Numbered from the stretch's first letter, positions 22,560 to 33,959 are shown. The stretch: 64,000 bases of DNA from Eulemur rufifrons (GCF_041146395.1 NC_091000.1:14832501-14896500), one strand, 5' to 3'. Translations and numbers: made by a program. Notes: a model not told the origin generated them from the letters alone.

Positions 22560-23454
22560 ACCCAGCTGAAAGTTAGGAATATGTTTCTAAATATTTTAGA
22601 AACAGGAAGAAGAGTATAAAAGGTGGTCCACTGGGGGATCCTAGTGCTCTCACTCCAACCTGTAAGATGGCTAGGGCTGCGTGTGCAGAGAACTTCAAGA
22701 ATTTTTCAGTGTGTGCAGCAGACCTGCAGTGGTCTTTCTTCCTTTTGTGTTGAGCAGTGCCATTTTGCATTATGGGATGAGTATATTGAGCCCCTCAATG
22801 GTTTGGAGCAGCCTATCTGGGGTAATCGGTGTCCCTGTGCTGTCAGCATGTAAGGATGATCTGTGAAGCCCACCTGTTCCATTGGGTCTGAACATGTCCG
22901 TTCAGAGCAGTGGATCTTCTAGAAGATCAGCCTGTCCAGTTGTCAGCATAGCTCAGCCAGTTGGGGTGTTCATCACACCTTTGTATTTCTCCCACATCTT
23001 CTTCCAGGTGAAATGCATCCAAATGGAGGTCATCATTTAGATAAAATCAGAATGAGGAATTTCTTTGCTCCCCCTGTCTCAGCAATGCCCCTCTGACTTG
23101 TGGATGTTTTAAAAGAGACTTCACACTGTGGAAAGGGTAATCTTCCTCTGCCCTACACAGCCTCTCTCTGCCCAAGCTCTGCCAACCCTGTCTGCGATGC
23201 TTCATGAACAAGGATGACGGCAGAGGGAACCACAGGAGAGACCACCACAGCCCAGCTCCAGGGACACCAGACATTTGTGGAACACTAGGATTATGGAGGA
23301 GAAATAACACCATGAAGCGAACTACTGATCCTGGGGAAAACAAAATAATAAAGTAAGAAATAAAGACCTTTAAACAATACAAATTTCTTAAGAGATTTGA
23401 GAACATACATAACCATAAAATAAGAAGAGGTTGCAAGAAAGGAGTCATCACAGA
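22560..23454. other. GC-richer unassigned segment with TATA-like box
   Basis: The sequence AGTATAAAAGGTGG at 22613-22626 resembles a TATA box and is followed by CTCTCACTCC about 30 bp later. The segment to about 23300 is less AT-rich than both flanks. Frames of 76 codons (+, 22623-22853) and 134 codons (-, 23047-23451) occur but show no domain, and the - frame is hydrophobic only because its C-terminal coding complement is A-rich. It may be an unrecognised LTR or retroposed sequence; I cannot assign it. Confidence 0.35.
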
Positions 23455-23705
23455 CTAAGGAACAGTTCTTGGAAATTAAAATAATGTTGTCAAATAACTA
23501 TCCACTAAGTTGAATATCACATTCGTCAGCTAAAAATAAATAAATAAAAACCACAAAGTACAGGAAATTTCCCAGAATATAGAATAAAAAAGCAAAGAGA
23601 TCATATGAGAGAAATGGTAGGTGAAGTGGAGGCTAGAGCCAGATGGTCAGATGGTACAATAAACATCTAACAGAAGTTTCCAAAGGAGAGATTTGTGACA
23701 ATCAA
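23455..23705 (+). mobile_element. possible old L1 5'/ORF1-region fragment
   Basis: AGGAAATTTCCCAGAATATAG and AACATCTAACAGAAGTTTCC resemble phrases of L1M/HAL1 upstream regions. Weak and in scrambled order. Confidence 0.4.
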
Positions 23706-24563
23706 AAAGAGTCTGTTTTCCAATAGTTAAAAGTCCTGGGGTTGAGTCTTACTGGACTAACAAATTGTAAGCCTATTCATGAAGCAAGTTCTGTACCAGG
23801 GATATGGAGAAAAAGCAATATATTCATTTTCAAACGCTTAAATTGGCTTAAAGACACAATAGAGATGTAAAACATTTACAGATTTGAATGCTAAGGTTGT
23901 TAGTCTTATCTTCATAAATATAAAGCTATGAGTTTACAGAAGATGAGAAAAAGAACCATGGAAAAGATATGTAGGGAAGAACAGATGACTTAACAAACTG
24001 GGGCTTCAAGAGATGTTTAAAGTTGTCAAAAAAAAGAACTAACCATTTATGTACATTATTTAAAGGTACGACAATATCAATAGAACTAAAATAACTTTCC
24101 TTAATTTAGAAAGACAGAGAGGTAGTGTTAAGTGAGCTAAATCCTTCCTCTTGTATAGAAGAAAATCAAGAGTTAGTTAACATAAGAAACAATAAGTGCT
24201 TAAGGCAATGGATACCCCAATTACCCTGATTTGATCATTGCACATTGTATGCTTGTTTATCTCATGTGCTCCATAAATATGTACAATATTTGAATACAAC
24301 ATGAATATGAATACAATATGAACTATGTACAATATGAATATACTATGTATTCAAAATAATTAAAAATTTTAGAAAATTAATAAAAGAAAAATTAAAAAAC
24401 AAAGCATGTTATTTAGAACTATGTAGTGAGCATCAGCAGAATTTAAAAGAGAAACAGTTAAAAGTTATCTCCAGAGAGTTGGATTGGATTTCAAAAGGGA
24501 TTGGGGGAGTCTTTTAGTGTATATTTCATACCTTTCTCTATCTTTTCAAAAACAATTTCCATG
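23706..24563. other. unique AT-rich DNA
   Basis: No gene is recognised. The part 24280-24350 contains a degenerate ACAATATGAATA-type short tandem pattern (about 4 units). Confidence 0.5.
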
Positions 24564-24903
24564 TACAGTTGGCCCTTAATATCTGTGGGTTCCAAACCCA
24601 TGGATTCAACCAACTATGGATTGAAAATATTCAGAAAAAAAATTGCATTTGTGCTACACATGTGCAGACCTTTTTCTTGTCATTATTCCCTACACAACAC
24701 AGTATAACAATTATGTACACAGCATTTACATTTTATTAGGTGTCATAAGTAATATAGAAATGATGTAAAGTATATGGGAGGATGTGTGTAGGTTATATTC
24801 GAATACTACACCATTTTATATGACAGACTCGAGCATGTATGGATTTGGGTACCCATAGTGGTCCTGGAACCAACCCCTCCACGGACACCCAGGGACAACT
24901 GTA
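24564..24903 (+). mobile_element. complete MER44/Tigger7-type MITE
   Basis: The left end TACAGTTGGCCCTTAATATC and the right end CACCCAGGGACAACTGTA form a terminal inverted repeat, bounded by TA as in Tc1/mariner-Tigger insertions. Internal phrases TTCTTGTCATTATTCCCTA, TATGGGAGGATGTGTGTAGG and ACACCATTTTATATGACAG match this family throughout. It is 340 bp, complete and codes for nothing. Confidence 0.9.
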
Positions 24904-25138
24904 TTATTTTATGATAAAAATGTGTGCATAAATGTATGAATAAAATGCTTAATTACAAAGCTAGAGATTTAGAAAATTTTTAATTAATTTTGATCATCTT
25001 AGCAAAGGATCTATATGCATTTGAATTATATTACTATGTATATATGTCAAACATTTATCATGTGAGCTAGGGAAATAAATACGTATGTTTGCACTCGTAA
25101 GAACTCTTAAGAGTTGGAAAAGATTTCTCGAAGTGATT
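24904..25138. other. unique AT-rich DNA
   Basis: Nothing recognisable. Confidence 0.5.
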
Positions 25139-25540
25139 GACAATTTTTTTCTGTAAAGGGCCACATAGTAAACAATTTAGGCTGTGGGGGCCATGAGGAG
25201 CAATTGAGGATATCATGTAAGTACATGTAAAACAAGGGGAGAAAATTTTCTTTCAGTTTCAATTGTCAAAATTTAGAATATAATAAAAATTGACTACACT
25301 TTTTCTTTTGTAATACAAATTTAATGAGAAGAACAAAATTCTTTTTTGAAGGGGAAGGTGATAACATTTTGCTTAGTTGGGGTTGAAAGTCAATATCATC
25401 AGATCAATCACAAATGTTCAGTTGTAAAGACAGATTCATTTGTGGGCCATTAGAACAACAAAGAAAAGCAGCAGAGGTGGACTAGATTTAGTCTGTGGGC
25501 TGTAGTTTGCTGCCTGCTGCTCTGTCCAATCTGTTTCCCT
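25139..25540 (+). mobile_element. hAT (Charlie/MER-type) MITE
   Basis: TTTTTTCTGTAAAGGGCCAC, AGTAAACAATTTAGGCTGTGGGGGCC and the end TAGTCTGTGGGCTGTAGTTTGCTGCC are hallmarks of a MITE group ending in CAGGGGTCGGCAAACT. The middle (about 25300-25400) is longer than in the shortest MITEs of the group. Terminal bases are eroded. Confidence 0.8.
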
Positions 25541-25564
25541 TTAGCTGGAATCCAAACTCAGGTT

Positions 25565-26165
25565 TGTCGATTTAAAAGAAGCCAAACTCTGTAAAATAAT
25601 TTAAAGAGATTTACTCTGAGCCAAATTTGAGGACCATGACCCGGAGTCATGCCCAAGAAGCCTTGAGGACTTGCTGTGGCTGGGTTACAGTTTGGTTTTA
25701 TACATTTCAGGGAGACAGGGGTTACAAGTAAAGTCATAAATTAATACAGGGAAGCCGTACATTGGTTTGGCCAGAAAAGGTGAGACATCTCAAAAGTGGG
25801 GCGTGGCCCTTACAGGTTATAGGTGGGTTTAAAGATCCTTTGACTTGTAATTGGTTAAAGACATGAAGCTTTGTCTAAAGACTTGGACTGTTTTAAGATA
25901 AAGAGGTCTGTTAGTTAATCAGAGACAAGTTCCCAGACATATTTGTTGTGTAAATTGAAGACCTGGCGGTTTGACTTGCATAGCCTTGGGCCTATCAGTG
26001 AGTTACAAAGGATATTTACAAGAAGGGTGGGGGGCATGATGAGCCTCCCTGACTTCCCTCCCTGTAGCAGGCAATTTAGTTTTAGGATATCTCTTTGGCC
26101 AGGAGGGGGTACATTGAATCAACCTGCGGGAAGCCTTAAGATTTTATTTTATTTCACAGGTTTCT
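25565..26165 (-). mobile_element. ERV1-type LTR, antisense
   Basis: A block with AAAGAGATTTACTCTGAGCC, GGGTTACAGTTTGGTTTTATAC, CAGGGAGACAGGGG, TACATTGGTTTGGCC and TTTGACTTGTAATTGG. I recognise it as the reverse complement of a class I endogenous retrovirus LTR (MER4/MER57-like group, not certain). No retroviral genes accompany it, so it is probably a solo or partial LTR. The frame at 25943-26239 inside it is not a gene. Confidence 0.6.
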
Positions 26166-26264
26166 CGACTCTCCATGGTCCATCTCCAGATTTTTTTCCC
26201 AGCTTGTTGCAGAATCAATACTCTGTTAAACAAAATTAAAACTGAGCTACTGTAAAAATGAAAT

Positions 26265-26450
26265 AAAGGTGAGGGGGTGGGTAGTGAGAAATTACTGAAT
26301 GGGGACAATGTACATTATTTGGGTGATGGATACCCTAGAAGCCCTCACTTCACCACTACACAATCTATACAGGCAACAAAATCGCACATGGACCCTATAA
26401 ACTCATATAAACAAATAAAAAAAAAACAAATAAAAAACCAAAGATACAAA
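26265..26450 (+). mobile_element. L1 3' tail, strongly 5'-truncated
   Basis: TGAATGGGGACAATGTACATTATTTGGGTGATGG, then CACTTCACCACTACACAATC and AACAAAATCGCACATGG, ends in an A-rich tail (26411-26445). This is the last ~150 bp of an L1 of the later-branching type found in primates. Divergence is moderate. Confidence 0.85.
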
Positions 26451-28934
26451 ATACAACCCCAATTTTTTTTTATTATTAGAATCAATAAAAACAAAATTAT
26501 CCCGTTAAATTACTCTAAAAGTTTTTAAACACATTCCATTTCCATATTTATCTAGGGACAAAATGATAATAAAGACTTTGTGGCTTGACACCAAGTATTT
26601 CACTATTTTGGATTTAAAAAAAAATATATGCTCTGAGTAGACTGTAGATATAATTACTAACATATACGGCATTGACAAAATCTGGAATGTGCTTTTCTGT
26701 GTCTTAGTGACTTCTGACTCCTCCAATTGGACCACACATGTGTTTGTTTCCTTTGCAGGCCTAATTGGCAAGACTACAGATATTCCAGAAGGATTGAGGG
26801 AAAAGGAGATAAATCAACTGATTGCTCTCTCCAGGACTCTTTAGTGAATTCCTTTGTGGAAGTATTCATTTGGTGGACACCCTTAGAATGAACACTAATA
26901 ACCACACTGAACTGTCAACTCTTTTCATAAAGACAAACCACAATTTCCTGAGTTCATTACCCAATATTTGATACTGATTGTCTTGTAGTATTTTGTTGTT
27001 ATAAAATGCATTTATTATATTACTGCTGACTTATATCTACCAATTCATCAGTAAAACTACTGATGAATTTTATCACAATTCTCCATTTCATATTTAGCCA
27101 ACCCAGAGTTCAATAGCATAGAAATAATATGCTTTATGCTCTATCTAAATGACTCAATTACTGTATTCAGAAGTTTCTACAAATGCTGCAGGTACTAATG
27201 AATATTTATTTAAATTCACATTTTCCAGCCCTGCTCATCTGACTATGTTAAGTTAAAATGCAATAGTTAGAATTTTCATTTCGTAACGATACTATTCCCA
27301 AGTGTGTTATGTTCATTTCTTTGAGGAAGCATCTATAACATTTCTAAACACATTTTCTGTCATTTTCTTTCTTTGTAAGAATAAAAACACTTTAGAGATA
27401 CAGCAGACTCTTAATTAACATACGAAAAAGAAGAAAAAGCCTTCCTTCCTTTCTGTGTTTCCGTGGGGCTGCAGGAGGACTACATTCTTGAGTGGGAAAT
27501 GAAAGATTTACAACTTTTTCAAGACTATAATTTTTAATGAGATGCACATTCCTTTTCTGATGTAAGCCTGGCCTCCGGAGGTCTGGTCTCAGGGAGAGAA
27601 AACATTTCTGTCTGCATCTCTTTTGAAGGCCCTCACTAGATAGGTTCTGGCAGAGTGTTTTTCAGTTGGAGAATTATCTTCTTTTATATTGTTTTCACCA
27701 TTAAACATCTCACATGGCGTATATGTTTTGTGCCATACACAGCAGATGAAATAAGGCCTGTTTATGGCAAGTGCTAACCCAATTATCTGGAATCTATTTA
27801 GTGAACTATTTTCTCCAAATTACTTGTACACGTCTGTTTTTTTAAATAAATTATAAGTTAATTATAAAATAGTATTCGAGGTTTGTAATGTCTAAGATCC
27901 TAACGTCTCTCATACATACTGCTACGAATGGCCTGACATCAAATGAAATACTCTTCATACGCTGCTCTCTGCTTCAGTTGGCCTAAACCTGGCCTGGGTA
28001 AGATTGATCCTCTTCCAATACAGAGTTGGAGCTCAACCATAGTTGCATGTTCTCATGTCACTGTTAGGAAAACAAAAAGGTGCTTTTAGGATCAAAGAAA
28101 AACACAAATCCAGAATAAACAATCATGGTTTGGAAGCATAGTTTTAGAAATTTAAGTTTTCATCTTAAAAGATCAATGAAAGAAAAGGTTTGTGTACTAG
28201 ACTCTGCCACAGATGAGTTACCTATATGTTGGATGTGAGATACTGAATATAATCATATTAGTCCCGGTGAATGAACATCAGGTCACGTCAAAAATGCAGC
28301 ATCTCACTCTGATTAACTGTCTCATATGCTGTTTTCAATCTTCCTCTAGGAAGAAATCTATCTGACATCAACAAAGTTGATGTTTCTACAACTAATGTAA
28401 TTTCAAACTACTGTATGTAGCCTAACATAGAGCAACCATGAGCTTTTAAAACATTTTTCTTATAGAATATCAGGGCTCACAAATATATTTCTAAGCCTAC
28501 TTCATAATACCTTGAGTTCTTATCAACACTGACACTGTTATCCCAGGTACCGATATTATAAATAACCAGATAAGAATAATCTCATATTTTTTTGCAATAA
28601 AAGGATGCTATGCAGCTCATACTCCATAAAATTTTCAAAAACAGAAAATTTTGGCTCCACAGACTTCATGTGAAGCATCTTCCAAATGTGTGCCATTTCT
28701 GCAATCAGAGAGATGGTGGCTGGACAGTGATCCGGGGATGCTGATTAGAGGTGTTCAGGGATGAACCCAATCAAACCTGTTAAGGGGAGGGACCTGTCAG
28801 TTCCCAGGAGCTCCACACTGAATGGAGAATATTGAGTAATCAGAATTTCAAGCCATGGTTATTGACACCAAAACTCATAAACACTCTACAACGGGAATGT
28901 TGTAGTAATGCCATCTAATTTTTTTTAATCTGTA
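26451..28934. other. unique AT-rich DNA, no repeat seen
   Basis: About 2.5 kb without a recognisable interspersed repeat. The parts 27700-27870 and 27990-28080 have a mixed, non-repetitive composition such as conserved non-coding DNA can have. No gene is recognised. A 13-base inverted repeat with no spacer (ATTCATCAGTAAA / ACTACTGATGAAT region) lies near 27042-27068. Confidence 0.5.
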
Positions 28935-29195
28935 ATAATAATGATAGCTAATATAGACTGAGTGCTTATTATGTATCAGAACTGTTCTAAACGTATTTAC
29001 ATATATTAATTTACTTTAATCTCACAGCAATTCTATGATATAAGAATATTATTATCCCCATTTTAAAATGGAGAAGTAGAAACACAAAGAGGTTAATAGC
29101 TTGCTCAAGAGTATACAGCATGCAGATTGTGTAACTAAGATTCCAAACCTGACAGTTTGATCCGGACCCTGGGCTCTTAACCACTTGGTATAATG
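28935..29195 (-). mobile_element. MIR SINE, antisense, near full length
   Basis: GAGTGCTTATTATGTATCAGAACTGTTCTAAACG starts it, followed by ATTATTATCCCCATTTTAAAATGG, AGAGGTTAATAGCTTGC and GACCCTGGGCTCTTAACCAC. All landmarks of reverse MIR are in order. Confidence 0.92.
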
Positions 29196-29294
29196 GTAAA
29201 CGAACATTTTGTGAAAGAACAGTGCTTGTCTAAAACTATGGAAATTAATCTTGATATCACTATCACCACCATCATTTAAATATTGGATATACTT

Positions 29295-29497
29295 GGGTTC
29301 AAAGCACAGTTCAGTTTGATACTTATGATATCCATCACCAGCATCAAATTTCCAAACCTCTTTGAGTCTTACATTCTCCTAATCTATAAAATGGCACAAT
29401 ACCTGTCCTTCAGCATCATTGTGAGATTGTTAATAATGTATGTAAATCACCAACACAGCTTCCTGGCACATAGCAGCTACTCAATAAAAGGTGCTTT
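29295..29497 (+). mobile_element. MIR SINE fragment
   Basis: Opposite orientation to the MIR just upstream. CTCCTAATCTATAAAATGG and TTCCTGGCACATAGCAGCTACTCAATAAAAGG are the core-to-tail landmarks; the head is poor. With its neighbour it makes a loose inverted MIR pair about 100 bp apart. Confidence 0.82.
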
Positions 29498-30794
29498 TGG
29501 CATAAGTAGGACAATCGGAGCGAGAAATACACGCTACATGTATTACATTAAGTGTTTAGCAAGCCAACAAGCAGATACAAGTCTGACCACAAATAAATAT
29601 TGTAAATGCCACACTACCAAATATCGCAACAAAACATTTCAAAATGTGCTCCACAAGACACTAATATTCTACAGGATGTTATTATTAAGGGTTTTATGAA
29701 AAAAAACCCGACAGTTCCATATGTTTCATCAGTATAGCTTATTACAGTTCTTACTTTCTCCTCCCAAGAAAATTTAATAGCCCGCTAAAGGGTATGAGAG
29801 GTTGTAGAATAAAAAATTTCATAAAGTAGCATTTCAAACTTTTTACATAGGATATCTACTCACATGGCAGGGGCCCCATAGGTAACAGGTAGAGAGGGAA
29901 AGAGAGTCATCAGAATTTCTTTCAGGCAGCATTGTAATTTTTTAGAAAACATATCACGACCGTGAGAAGTTGTGTGTCTGGGATACTGTCATTACAGGGG
30001 AGCAATTTCTACTTTAAAGATTTTTAAAAGGGTGAGAAAGAAGACAGTGATGGGATGGGCAAAAGAGAAGCCAGAAGAGGGTACAGCACATTACCCCTCC
30101 CTGATCTCTCTAGAGCATCAGTAAAAGTCTGTAACATCGTGAAAGTGGATGGTATTTCTGACAGAAGACAGTGACAGACAAATGCACACACCAGCAGCCA
30201 CAGCGACAGTGACAGCATGCACAGACAAGGCGCGGAGGCTGCTGAGGTCACTCAGCTCTCTGAGGGACGGTGGGAATTCTGCCAACATGCAGGTAACCCA
30301 AAGAGCTCAACTCCTGATTTCTTAAACTCCTTTGGAATATAATGCAATAAGACATAAGCAAAATGTTCCAGCTCATTTCTGATGGCTTAAACTATATGTT
30401 CAATACACCAGCTTTCTGCATTTCAACCTAGCCAGGCCACACAGACTCTTCAATTTAGAACCGTATTTTCCTCCAGAGACTGATACATGATTTTCTGGTA
30501 GTTAGAACTGAAATTTCATTCCTCATCTCAGTATCTTATCCCTTTTTATACTCATTTATTAAAAGCTACAAGAAAAACAGTGAATTAAGCAGAATTCTTT
30601 ACATATTGGCTTTCATATTAGCTAAATTTTATTTGCATATAATAGCCATTGCTCAACAAAAGGCCAGATGGTTTTTGCAAAATCTGCAATTTAATGGTGT
30701 GTTATTAAGTAAAACTTATAAACAAGTAAACAATCTGTTTGGTCCACAGGGGCGAGGCCACAGAATGTCTTCTCTGAGTCAACACAAGTGATCT
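29498..30794. other. unique DNA, possible non-coding element near 30.2 kb
   Basis: No gene is recognised. The part 30140-30300 is richer in GC and in CAG/GACAG motifs (GACAGTGACAGACA, CGACAGTGACAGCATG). It includes TGAGGTCA (30243-30250) and a donor-like CATGCAGGTAACC at 30286-30298. This is not enough to call an exon. Confidence 0.4.
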
Positions 30795-30892
30795 CTTAAC
30801 ATGCTGATTCCTAAGACCAGATCTATTAAACCCAGGGGCAGGGCCAAGGAGTTTGAATGTGCTTTTTGCTCAGTGTGTTCTGAGAACCACTG
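30795..30892 (-). mobile_element. MER5A-type hAT MITE, antisense
   Basis: AACATGCTGATTCCTAAGACC, CCCAGGGGCAGGGCC, AGTTTGAATGTGC and the terminal TTCTGAGAACCACTG are the reverse complement of the MER5A end. About half of the element is present. Confidence 0.85.
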
Positions 30893-30974
30893 GGCTGGAT
30901 CTTCACAGATAGCAAACCTGGCCATAAGAGTTACTTACAGTACAATGAAAACATAAGAGAATGAAGAAAAATTC

Positions 30975-31090
30975 AGTGGATTTCTGAATTTAAAGCACGA
31001 AAAGGGCCTTAAAGGATCATTTCGTTCAACCCTATGCCTTTATAGAAGAAAAAACTATGTTATTTAACCCAGGTCACCACATTCAGTCAG
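30975..31090 (-). mobile_element. MIR-like (CORE-SINE) fragment, antisense
   Basis: GAAAAGGGCCTTAAAGGATCATTTCGTTCAACCC corresponds to the phrase 'AAGGGACCTTAGAGATCATCTAGTCCAACCC' seen in reverse MIR-type elements. It is followed by CCAGGTCACCACATTCAG. Confidence 0.6.
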
Positions 31091-32232
31091 TTGAACATTC
31101 TTTCCTATCTAAAATGTCATTTTGACTAGAAATTGAAGAAATGAAGAAAATTTGAAAGTAAAAAGTAAAAGGAAAGAAACATATCTTTGAAGAAAGTTAA
31201 CAAATTTTAGAGACATGTTCTAATCTTTCAAGATGTATTCAACTTGAATCTCTGATCTTTTTAAAGATCTTTTAACACTAAATTTGCAAGAAAGTTCTGT
31301 TTTAATATTGTTATTGCACTAGACAACAGAAACTAAATATGTGTGGTAATCCAAATCATGAATATATACTTGCTTGGGCCAGGAAATTACAGAGTAAGTA
31401 ATCATTTTCTAATATCAAGGTTCCTATTCTTTTAGTCAATTAGAATTCAGACTTCAAGCCAATCTGTGAATGCCAGGTTTCCGTTAATTACAAACAATTC
31501 ATCTTAATTAGCCTAAAAGACTGTTCTAACAAGAAATAAATTATTGAGCACAAAAAGCAAGTTTTGTGAAATGTTTAATGATCATGTGAAATCCCTTTCA
31601 AAACAAATGGCAGTTGAGAATGTGGAAGGTTAGAAAGAGAACTTTTGTTGCTGGATTGATTTCAAATCTTCCTCTGCCTGCTTGCAGGTGTAGCAGTGTT
31701 TACTTAAAAATTTATTGTAACAGATCACAATCATAATCATGATGGTAATCAATGTTCATTAAGGATACAATAAAAATTCTGTGATTAAAGACCATTTGTT
31801 TCATCACAATAAGATGATTTATTACTGGGGAAATTGTTACAAATTATACCTCTTTGGGGCAGTAGAAATAGGGAATACGTGAATTTGGATATTGAGGCTG
31901 GAATTTACTGGGTGAAATTCTGGCAATTCAAAGAGAGGACTGAGTGTGTCTTGTGTAAGAAAGGCAGGCTTTGCGTTTACTCACCGCACAGATCTACACT
32001 GTGATCTGATGGTACCAGTGCTGGACATTATGCCACCCAAATCTACTAGTTCTTCATTTTTCTAAATTAGACAATTCTGACCATGTCAAGGTGTTCTAAG
32101 CAGCATGGAAATTGTACTTTTTCTTTAATTCCATAAGCGCTCTTAGCTACTCTACAATGTAATAAAAAGATACTTGGAGACATTATACGGGCTGCTTCTC
32201 TTTGTTATTGTTTTTAAACCAAAACAAAAATC
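31091..32232. other. unique AT-rich DNA; candidate conserved element
   Basis: No gene or repeat is recognised. The part 31420-31560 is repeat-free and holds several TAAT-core motifs (TTAATTACAAACAATTC, CTTAATTAGCC), as in homeodomain-bound enhancers. This is speculation from composition alone. Confidence 0.4.
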
Positions 32233-32246
32233 TCAGATCAATTCTT

Positions 32247-32586
32247 TTTTTTTTTTTTTTTTTTTTTGAGACAGAGTCTCACTCTGTTGCCCGGGCTAGA
32301 GTGAGTGCCGTGGCGTCAGTCTAGGTCACAGCAACCTCAAACTCCTGGGCTCAAGCGATCCTCCTGTCTCAGCCTCCCGAGTAGCTGGGACTACAGGCAT
32401 GCACCACCATGCCCGGCTAATTTTTTCTATATATATATTTTTAGCTGTCCATAATTCTTTCTATTTTTAGTAGAGATGGGGTCTCGCTCTTGCTCAGGCT
32501 GGTCTCGAACTCCTGAGCTCAAACGATCCGCCCACCTCGGCCTCCCAGAGAGCTAGGATTACAGGCGTGAGCCACCGCGCCCGGCC
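32247..32586 (-). mobile_element. lemur-type Alu SINE, full length, antisense
   Basis: A T-run (32247-32268) is followed by GAGACAGAGTCTCACTCTG, GCCGTGGCGTCAGTCTAGG, the linker block including AGCTGTCCATAATTCTTTC, and the 5' end GAGCCACCGCGCCCGGCC. The 14-bp target-site duplication TCAGATCAATTCTT is perfect (32233-32246 and 32587-32600). The central insertion matches that of the copy at 15656. It is young and in the opposite orientation. Confidence 0.95.
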
Positions 32587-32600
32587 TCAGATCAATTCTT

Positions 32601-33539
32601 AAAAAAACAAAAGAGTGGGAGAGCCATGCAGAGGTGGAAAGTATGAACACTTCAAATGAAAAAAATTTCTTTCCCTAAATTGACACTCCCTGTTTAACTA
32701 TCTAATTCAGATTAACACTGTCACACTTCGCAGCCACCAGCTGGGTCCCCCTACCCCCCTGTTCAAATTCCAACCAGTCAGTACAAACAAATATCTTTTT
32801 GAGACAATTCAACTGTTCTGGCATAAAACTGTTTGGGACTCATCCCCAGGCCAGACACGTTGCGCAGCGAAATCTCGTCGCTGTCAGACAAAGGTTGTTA
32901 CTGTGATTCTCATTCCGAGTTGTTCTTAGAAGACTGCCTCAGCTGATCAGACAGGGTGAGTCAGACGGTCCCAGGGAAGAGAAAGGAAATACAGCCCACA
33001 CACTCCTTGAAAGTCCCACTGGAAAGGTCGCATATGACTTGGCTGTCATTGGCTCTTGGATGGGGTCAGAGCTACAGAGCCACTCTGCCTTTCCAACTCA
33101 CTGAGCAGGAACTAGCACTCCTGTTTGCTGTGTACAGACAGTGCGTGTTTCTGAAAACTCTCCTATTTGGAAGATGGAAAGTTGCCCAGCAATACCAAAT
33201 ATGGCCCGCTAATCCTGCCTGCCCCTGAGAAACCTGACTGAGGGATATCTGAGGTCAGGCCAGAATGTGATAGCAGTTGGGAGTTGGGCAGGGGAGAAAA
33301 GTAAAATTAGTCGTGAGGAAACATGCAAAAAACTTTTGCTTGCTCTGACTTCCGATCCCATGAAGATGACTTCATGTTGCCAAATATTCCAGTTACAAGG
33401 GAAAAATTCAGTCAGACATATGAAAATTCTGTTTATGCAAAGCCAAAATGTAGAAGGAATACATATTTTTTTTTCCTTTCAGACACTTAATTTGTAAGGT
33501 CTCAAGTTTATCACTCAATCCCCAGTTTCTGTTTGAGGT
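32601..33539. other. unique DNA with a CpG cluster and donor-like site
   Basis: No gene is recognised. Five CpG dinucleotides fall within 23 bp (32858-32880), which is unusual for this window. A sequence matching the 5' splice-site consensus, CAGG|GTGAGTCAG, lies at 32951-32963. The following 90-codon frame (32956-33228) has no domain. It could be an untranslated exon or a regulatory element. Confidence 0.35.
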
Positions 33540-33800
33540 AGACAAGTATACTGGTTAAGAGGTTATGCTCTGATGAAAATCGGTCAGGACTGGGGCTTCA
33601 CTCAGTGCTGTACTTAGCCTACACTTAAGCTTACTGAACACAATTTATTCTCTGAGCCACACTTTCCTACTCTATCAAATGAAGGTAATATTAATAGTAG
33701 TGTCTGTACTATGGAAATGGTATTAGAATTAAATAATACAATGTGTGGAAGCATCCTATACAGCACATGATTAGTAAGCAACAAATGTTACTTACAACTA
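33540..33800 (+). mobile_element. MIR SINE, near full length
   Basis: TATACTGGTTAAGAGGTTATGCTCTG is the MIR head, followed by the core with CTCTGAGCCACACTTTCC, ATCAAATGAAGGTAATATTAATAG and the tail ATTAGTAAGCAACAAATG. All are in the correct order. Confidence 0.9.
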
Positions 33801-33959
33801 AAAAAAAGAACAGATTTATTTTTAACCTAAAGGGTTAAAGATTAATTTCATTGTTATTTATTGTTTTCTTTGATATAACATAACCACATCCAGAAACTGG
33901 AAATCAGAAAAGAGAAGGTGTTCCTAATTGCCTAATTGTAGAACCCTAACAATGTATGT

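Noticed and set aside
23047..23451. 134-codon hydrophobic frame on -
   Set aside because: Hydrophobicity comes from A-rich + strand sequence; no signal or domain order, no promoter or splice context.
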